A stretch of DNA of 64,000 bases from Pseudomonadota bacterium (GTDB lineage: Bacteria; Pseudomonadota; Alphaproteobacteria; Azospirillales; Azospirillaceae), in contig JAFAFA010000073.1 in assembly GCA_023423695.1 (NCBI GenBank), positions 1 through 64,000 of the forward strand, in the 5' to 3' direction. The position numbers and the translations under genes were made by a program. Numbering within the stretch: the first letter of the stretch is position 1; every line of letters starts with the position of its first letter. Under the pieces are notes generated by a model, which saw only the letters and a program-made list of their open reading frames with translations, was not told the DNA's origin and ran no database searches. This document shows, piece after piece, positions 59,958 to 64,000 of this stretch.

Positions 59958-60824
59958 ATGACCGCCGATACCGGCCACTCGGATGCCGCGACACCGGAAA
60001 GGCCCGGCTACGAGGACAACCGCTCCTTCCTGGTGGGACTGGCGCGCGCCTTCGCCGGAGCGCTGATCTTCTCGCTGCCGATGCTGATGACGATGGAGAT
60101 GTGGTGGATCGGCTTCACCATGACGCCCTGGCGGCTGGTGCTTCTGCTGGTCCTGCTGATCCCGCTGCTGATCGGCCTGTCGGTGGTCAGCGGCTTCAAG
60201 GTCAACGCCAGCCTGCGCGACGACATCGCCGACGCCTTCGTCGCCATCGCGGTGGCGGTGGTGATGTCGGCCGTCATCCTCGGCATCTTCAAGGTCCTGT
60301 CCTTCGACATGCCCGCGCGCGAGGTGATCGGCAAGATCGCGCTGCAGAGCTTTCCCGCCGCCATCGGCGCCATGCTGGCCCGCGACCAGTTGGGCGAGAA
60401 GACGGCCGAGAGCATGCAGCGTCAGGAGTCCATGACCTATGGGCAGGAGTTGTTCCTGATGGCGGTCGGCGCGCTCTTCCTCGGCCTCAACGTCGCCCCG
60501 ACTGAGGAGATGATCCTGCTGTCCTACATGATGGACCCGTGGCGGGAGGTTGCGCTTCTGCTGCTGTCGCTCGTGCTGATGCACGCCTTCGTCTATGCGG
60601 TGGAACTGCCCGGCGGGTCGAAGCCGCCCGGCGGCGTGGGATTCTGGAGTTTGTTCCTGCGCTTCACCGTCGTCGGCTACGTCATCGTGCTGGCGATCTG
60701 CCTCTATCTGCTGTGGACCTTCGGCCGGACCGACGGCACCGGGCTGGCCGAGATCATCAGCGCCACCGTCGTCCTGGGCTTCCCCTGCGCCATCGGCGCG
60801 GCGGCCGCCCGCCTGATCCTGTGA
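59958..60824 (+). CDS. TIGR02587-family integral membrane protein
   Basis: A 288-residue protein with about seven transmembrane segments (LARAFAGALIFSLPMLMTME, FTMTPWRLVLLLVLLIPLLI, FVAIAVAVVMSAVILGIFKV, FLMAVGALFLGLNVAPTEEM). The sequence APTEEMILLSYMMDPWREVA is typical of the TIGR02587 family. GGGGAG lies seven nt upstream of the start. It is divergent from the oxidase operon and paired with the TIGR02588-type gene. Function unknown. Confidence 0.85.
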   Translation: MTADTGHSDAATPERPGYEDNRSFLVGLARAFAGALIFSLPMLMTMEMWWIGFTMTPWRLVLLLVLLIPLLIGLSVVSGFKVNASLRDDIADAFVAIAVAVVMSAVILGIFKVLSFDMPAREVIGKIALQSFPAAIGAMLARDQLGEKTAESMQRQESMTYGQELFLMAVGALFLGLNVAPTEEMILLSYMMDPWREVALLLLSLVLMHAFVYAVELPGGSKPPGGVGFWSLFLRFTVVGYVIVLAICLYLLWTFGRTDGTGLAEIISATVVLGFPCAIGAAAARLIL

Positions 60825-60843
60825 CCGGAAGGGAGGGCACCCC

Positions 60844-61335
60844 ATGACCCCGCAAGGCGCACCGGCACCCCGGCGCAAGGACGAAGCGACGGAGCGGATC
60901 CGGCCTCCACCGCAGAAGGCGGACCGGAAGGCGGGCAAGAGCGAGACGGAGCGGGCAGCGCCGACCTCCCCGCTGGAATGGGTGGCGGCGGGCATCGGCG
61001 CCCTGCTGATCGCCGCCATGATCGCCTACATGGTGCAGTACGGCCTTCGCGAGCACGGCGAGGTGCCCGGCAGGATCGACATCACCGTGGTGGAGACCCA
61101 GGCCGGCGGCCATGGCCACACCGTCCGTTTCCAGATCCGCAACCGCACCACCGCCACCGCCGCCACCCTGCGCGTTCGCGGGGAGCTGAGGTCCGGCGAC
61201 CGCGTGGTCGAAACGGCGGAAGCCGAATTTGACTATCTCCCACCCTATTCCGAGCGTTTCGGCGGCCTGATCTTCCAGCAGGACCCCGCCCGCTTCGAGC
61301 TGCGCATCGTCCCAACCAGCTACAGCGAGCCATAG
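60844..61335 (+). CDS. TIGR02588-family protein
   Basis: A 163-residue protein: a polar N-terminus, one transmembrane helix (WVAAGIGALLIAAMIAYMVQ) and a beta-sandwich-like extracytoplasmic domain (RIDITVVETQAGGHGHTVRF, then RNRTTATAATLRVRGELRSG). This family co-occurs with TIGR02587 proteins, and the two are separated by 19 bp here. GGGAGGG precedes the start. Presumably the two form one complex of unknown role. Confidence 0.85.
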   Translation: MTPQGAPAPRRKDEATERIRPPPQKADRKAGKSETERAAPTSPLEWVAAGIGALLIAAMIAYMVQYGLREHGEVPGRIDITVVETQAGGHGHTVRFQIRNRTTATAATLRVRGELRSGDRVVETAEAEFDYLPPYSERFGGLIFQQDPARFELRIVPTSYSEP

Positions 61336-61495
61336 CCGCAGGCCCCGGTGGCGCCCGTCGCCTATCGGCCATCCACCCAGCCATGTCCGTCCGAATGATC
61401 GACAGCGGCGCATGTCGTGGTTAAATAGCGCCTCTTCAACCAGCCACACCGCGCCTGCCGGGCGTGGTGCCGACGCAGGGCGGGACAGGACGGCC

Positions 61496-62530
61496 ATGGA
61501 CAAGCTTCACGCGATGCGCGTCTTCGTTCGGGTTGTGGAGGTAAACAGCTTCACCAAGGCGGCCGACACGCTGGGGCTGCCGCGCGCCTCCGTCACCACC
61601 ACCATCCAGAACCTGGAGGCGTCGCTGGGCGTCCGGCTTCTGCAGCGGACGACGCGCAAGCTGAACCTGACGCTGGATGGCGCCGCCTATCTGGAAGGCG
61701 CCACCCGCATCCTGCAGGAGCTGGAGGAAGTCGAATCCTCCTTCACCAGCGCGCGCAAGTCGCCGCGGGGCCGCCTGCGCGTGGACATGCCGGGCTCCAT
61801 CGGCCGGCTGGTCATCATCCCGGCGATCCACGAGTTCCACAACGCCTATCCCGACATCGAACTGATGCTGGGCCTCAGCGACCGGCCCATCGACCTGATC
61901 CAGGAGGGGGTGGACTGCGTGCTGCGCGTCGGCGAGCTTCAGGATTCCAGCCTGATCGCCCGGCGGGTCGGCGCCTTCCGGTCGGTGACCTGCGCCAGCC
62001 CGTCCTACCTCGCCGCCCACGGCACGCCGAAGACGCTGGACGAGCTGCAAACCCACGTCGCCGTCAAATACTTCACCCGGACCGGCAAAGTCCACGAGCC
62101 GAGCTTCGAGCGCGACGGGGTGGAGCGGGAGGTGAAGATGTCCGGCACCGTCTCGGTCAACGACGCCGACGCCTACGTCACTTGCGGGGTGGAAGGATTG
62201 GGCATCATCCAGCCCGCCCGCTTCATGGCCCTGCCCCACCTGCGCAGCGGCGCGCTGGTGGAGATCCTGCCGGACTGGCGCCCGGCCCTGATGCCGATCT
62301 CCGCCCTCTATCCGCAGAACCGCCACCTGTCGCCCAAAGTGCGGGTCTTTGTCGATTGGGTGGCGGAGATCTTCGAACGTTGCCCGCTGATGCAGGGGGA
62401 GGATGTGCCGCTCGACGCCTGCCGCGGCGAGGCCCACCGGCCCAAGATGCCGGAAAAGGCGCAGAAGCTGCCGGTCGCCGTCGATGCCGTCGCCATGGAG
62501 CAGGAGGGCGCCTGCCTCTGCGTCGTGTGA
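61496..62530 (+). CDS. LysR-family transcriptional regulator
   Basis: A 344-residue LTTR: winged HTH MDKLHAMRVFVRVVEVNSFT with KAADTLGLPRASVTTTIQNL and LGVRLLQRTTRKLNLTLDGA, then the periplasmic-binding-like effector domain (GRLRVDMPGSIGRLVIIPAI, PSYLAAHGTPKTLDELQTHV). The C-terminal 50 residues form an unusual tail ending GACLCVV. It belongs to the subgroup of CrgA/DsdC-like short regulators. Targets are unknown; no divergent enzyme gene lies adjacent. Confidence 0.92.
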   Translation: MDKLHAMRVFVRVVEVNSFTKAADTLGLPRASVTTTIQNLEASLGVRLLQRTTRKLNLTLDGAAYLEGATRILQELEEVESSFTSARKSPRGRLRVDMPGSIGRLVIIPAIHEFHNAYPDIELMLGLSDRPIDLIQEGVDCVLRVGELQDSSLIARRVGAFRSVTCASPSYLAAHGTPKTLDELQTHVAVKYFTRTGKVHEPSFERDGVEREVKMSGTVSVNDADAYVTCGVEGLGIIQPARFMALPHLRSGALVEILPDWRPALMPISALYPQNRHLSPKVRVFVDWVAEIFERCPLMQGEDVPLDACRGEAHRPKMPEKAQKLPVAVDAVAMEQEGACLCVV

Positions 62531-62683
62531 GGCCGCGGCCTGGACGCAGTCTGCATGGACTCAGGCGGCGTCCCCATCACGGGGCACTTTCAACCGGCTC
62601 CCTCCATCCCGATTTCTCATGTCACTTCTACCCCCTTCTCCCTTGCGCTAAGGTGCCGGCGCTTTTCGGGCGAGGGGGATGAA

Positions 62684-63871
62684 ATGGAAGGTTTTGGTGG
62701 CGCGCCGTCGGATGCGCGGCATCTGGGAATCGACGAGCGCCTGAGGAGCGCGCCTCTTCTGAAAGGCTTCTCGGACGAGAATATCCGGCAGTTGGCCGCC
62801 ATCATCGACGGCCCCCGCAAAGTTCCGCAGGGACAGCTTCTGTTCGAGGAAGGCGATCCCGGCGACGCCCTCTTCTTCATCCTCTCCGGCAGCTTCGAGG
62901 TTCTGAAGCGCGAGGAGGGCAGCGACGTCCGCCATCGCCTCGCCTTGCTGACCGCAGGCCAGTCCATCGGCGAGGTGTCGCTGCTCGACAGCGGCCCGCG
63001 CTCCGGTGCGGTTCGAGCGGCGGAGGACAGCGAGGTCATCGCCGTTCCGCTCGCCCGCCTGCAGGAGCATCCCGACCGCCAACTCGGCGTGGACGGCCGT
63101 CTCAAGATCAATCTCGCCTATGAGCTGGCCGCACGCCTGCGCCGCACCAACGAGGTGACGGTCCAGACCCTGCGCCGCCAGCTGAACGAGGCGGAGAACC
63201 GCGTGGAGATGAGCAAGTTCATCTTCCGCCTGCTGGTCGGCCTGTGCTTCTACATGTTCGCATTGGGCGTCACCACGGCGCTCAGCAAGGTGGTACCCGA
63301 CACCTCCCTGATCAGCCTGCCCATCCTGACCGCCTTCGCCTTCGGCGTGTACCGCACCGTCAAGACCAGCCCCTGGCCGCCCAGCGCCTATGGTTTCACC
63401 CTGAAGAACTGGCGGCGCAACGCGCTGGAAGGCGTGGTGCTGTCCATCCCCATCGCGGTTCTGATCGTCGTGCTGAAATGGATCGGCGTGACGATGATCC
63501 CGTCCCTGCAAGGACAGCCGGTGTTCGACTTCGCCCGGTCCACCGGGCTGTCGCTTGGCGAAATCCTTCTGTACGGCAGCGCCTATTGCGCCTTCACGCC
63601 GATCCAGGAAACCATCGCCCGCGGCACCCAGGCGTCCTTTCAGCTTTTCCTGACCAGCAAATACAAGACGGCGGAAGCCATCGTCCTGTCGAACATGCTG
63701 TTCAGCGCCACCCACCTGCATGTGTCGATCGGCCTTGCCGTGGCGGTGTTCCCCATCGGCCTCTATTGGGGCTGGATCTTCGCCCGTCAGGGATCGCTGG
63801 TCGGCAGCAGCGTGTCCCACGCCATCCTCGGCGTCTTCGGCCTGATGATCGTGGGCATTCCCATCTACTGA
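62684..63871 (+). CDS. Cyclic-nucleotide-binding domain fused to a CPBP-type membrane domain
   Basis: A 395-residue protein. Residues 30-150 are a cNMP-binding (CRP-like) domain with VPQGQLLFEEGDPGDALFFI and GQSIGEVSLLDSGPRSGAVR. A helical linker leads to about seven transmembrane helices with CPBP (CAAX-protease/bacteriocin-processing) features: QETIARGTQ (motif 1, usually EExxxR) and FSATHLHVS (His motif 2). The first Glu of motif 1 is Gln here, so protease activity is doubtful. The start has GAGGGGG upstream. Possibly a nucleotide-gated membrane protein. Confidence 0.85.
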   Translation: MEGFGGAPSDARHLGIDERLRSAPLLKGFSDENIRQLAAIIDGPRKVPQGQLLFEEGDPGDALFFILSGSFEVLKREEGSDVRHRLALLTAGQSIGEVSLLDSGPRSGAVRAAEDSEVIAVPLARLQEHPDRQLGVDGRLKINLAYELAARLRRTNEVTVQTLRRQLNEAENRVEMSKFIFRLLVGLCFYMFALGVTTALSKVVPDTSLISLPILTAFAFGVYRTVKTSPWPPSAYGFTLKNWRRNALEGVVLSIPIAVLIVVLKWIGVTMIPSLQGQPVFDFARSTGLSLGEILLYGSAYCAFTPIQETIARGTQASFQLFLTSKYKTAEAIVLSNMLFSATHLHVSIGLAVAVFPIGLYWGWIFARQGSLVGSSVSHAILGVFGLMIVGIPIY

Positions 63872-64000
63872 GTTCGGAACCAGCCGGCCAGGGCGGACAG
63901 CCACGGGTCGGCGTCCTCCGTCCCCTCGCCCATCGCCATGCGGCGGGCGAGACCGGCGAGTGGGCGGTCGGACGGAATCGCGTTCAACACCGCCTGCAGG
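63865..64000 (-). CDS. C-terminal end of an unidentified gene (runs off right edge)
   Basis: The minus frame ends at TAG (63867-63865), overlapping the convergent CPBP gene by 7 bp. Only about 44 residues are visible, LQAVLNAIPSDRPLAGLARR then MAMGEGTEDADPWLSALAGW and FRTQ: helical, with a Trp-containing end. It is too little to name a family. Confidence 0.55.
   Translation of the reverse strand, partial: LQAVLNAIPSDRPLAGLARRMAMGEGTEDADPWLSALAGWFRTQ

Overview
The window is GC-rich DNA from an alphaproteobacterium. The gene content points to the Rhodospirillales, probably Azospirillum or a close relative: a SPOR-type cell-division gene coupled to argS, small Azospirillum-like proteins, a caa3-type oxidase cluster and two RND pumps. 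The organism is inferred from family resemblance only.

Layout. (1) 1-5694, core: SPOR protein (cut by the left edge), argS, dgt, an ErpA/IscA-type gene, xth, a hypothetical gene and tRNA-Ser(UGA). (2) 5681-27641, an integrated island of about 22 kb. It starts in the tRNA-Ser 3' end and finishes at a second copy of the last 14 tRNA bases, next to a P4-type tyrosine integrase. The right half reads leftward as integrase, HTH/AlpA-like protein, replication initiator, primase-helicase, small phage-type genes and a large virion-like protein. I see no capsid, portal, large terminase or tail genes, so it resembles a phage satellite or a decayed prophage. The left half is cargo: a secreted nuclease operon, a psiF pseudogene, an AT-rich three-gene GHKL ATPase / STAS-like / membrane-protein operon, phage-type hypothetical genes, an orphan solute-binding protein, an XRE repressor with a ladder of four operators, and a compact CRISPR locus. 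(3) 27642-64000, core: lipoproteins, pepN, cytochrome c, CoxG, folK/folB, an RND efflux operon with a response regulator, a glycosyltransferase, a ClpP paralogue, OpgC, an RpoH-type sigma factor, a second RND operon, the caa3 oxidase cluster, a LysR regulator and a cNMP-binding/CPBP fusion.

The most exciting locus is 16312-17947. It encodes a TnpB-like RuvC nuclease with all catalytic residues intact. Its stop codon directly abuts a five-repeat CRISPR array (36-bp repeats, 30-31-bp spacers). No cas1, cas2 or tnpA is in the window. The last part of the coding sequence holds a 10-base exact complement of the repeat, which suggests a guide-RNA scaffold embedded in the gene, as in TnpB omegaRNA. 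This makes it a candidate minimal type V-U-like system caught between transposon and CRISPR organisation. A second candidate is the GHKL/STAS-like/membrane operon at 8360-10733, a possible partner-switching defence or signalling module that I cannot match to a named system.

Co-directional genes often overlap by ATGA, so translational coupling is common here. Starts were chosen by Shine-Dalgarno spacing and family length; uncertain cases are marked.
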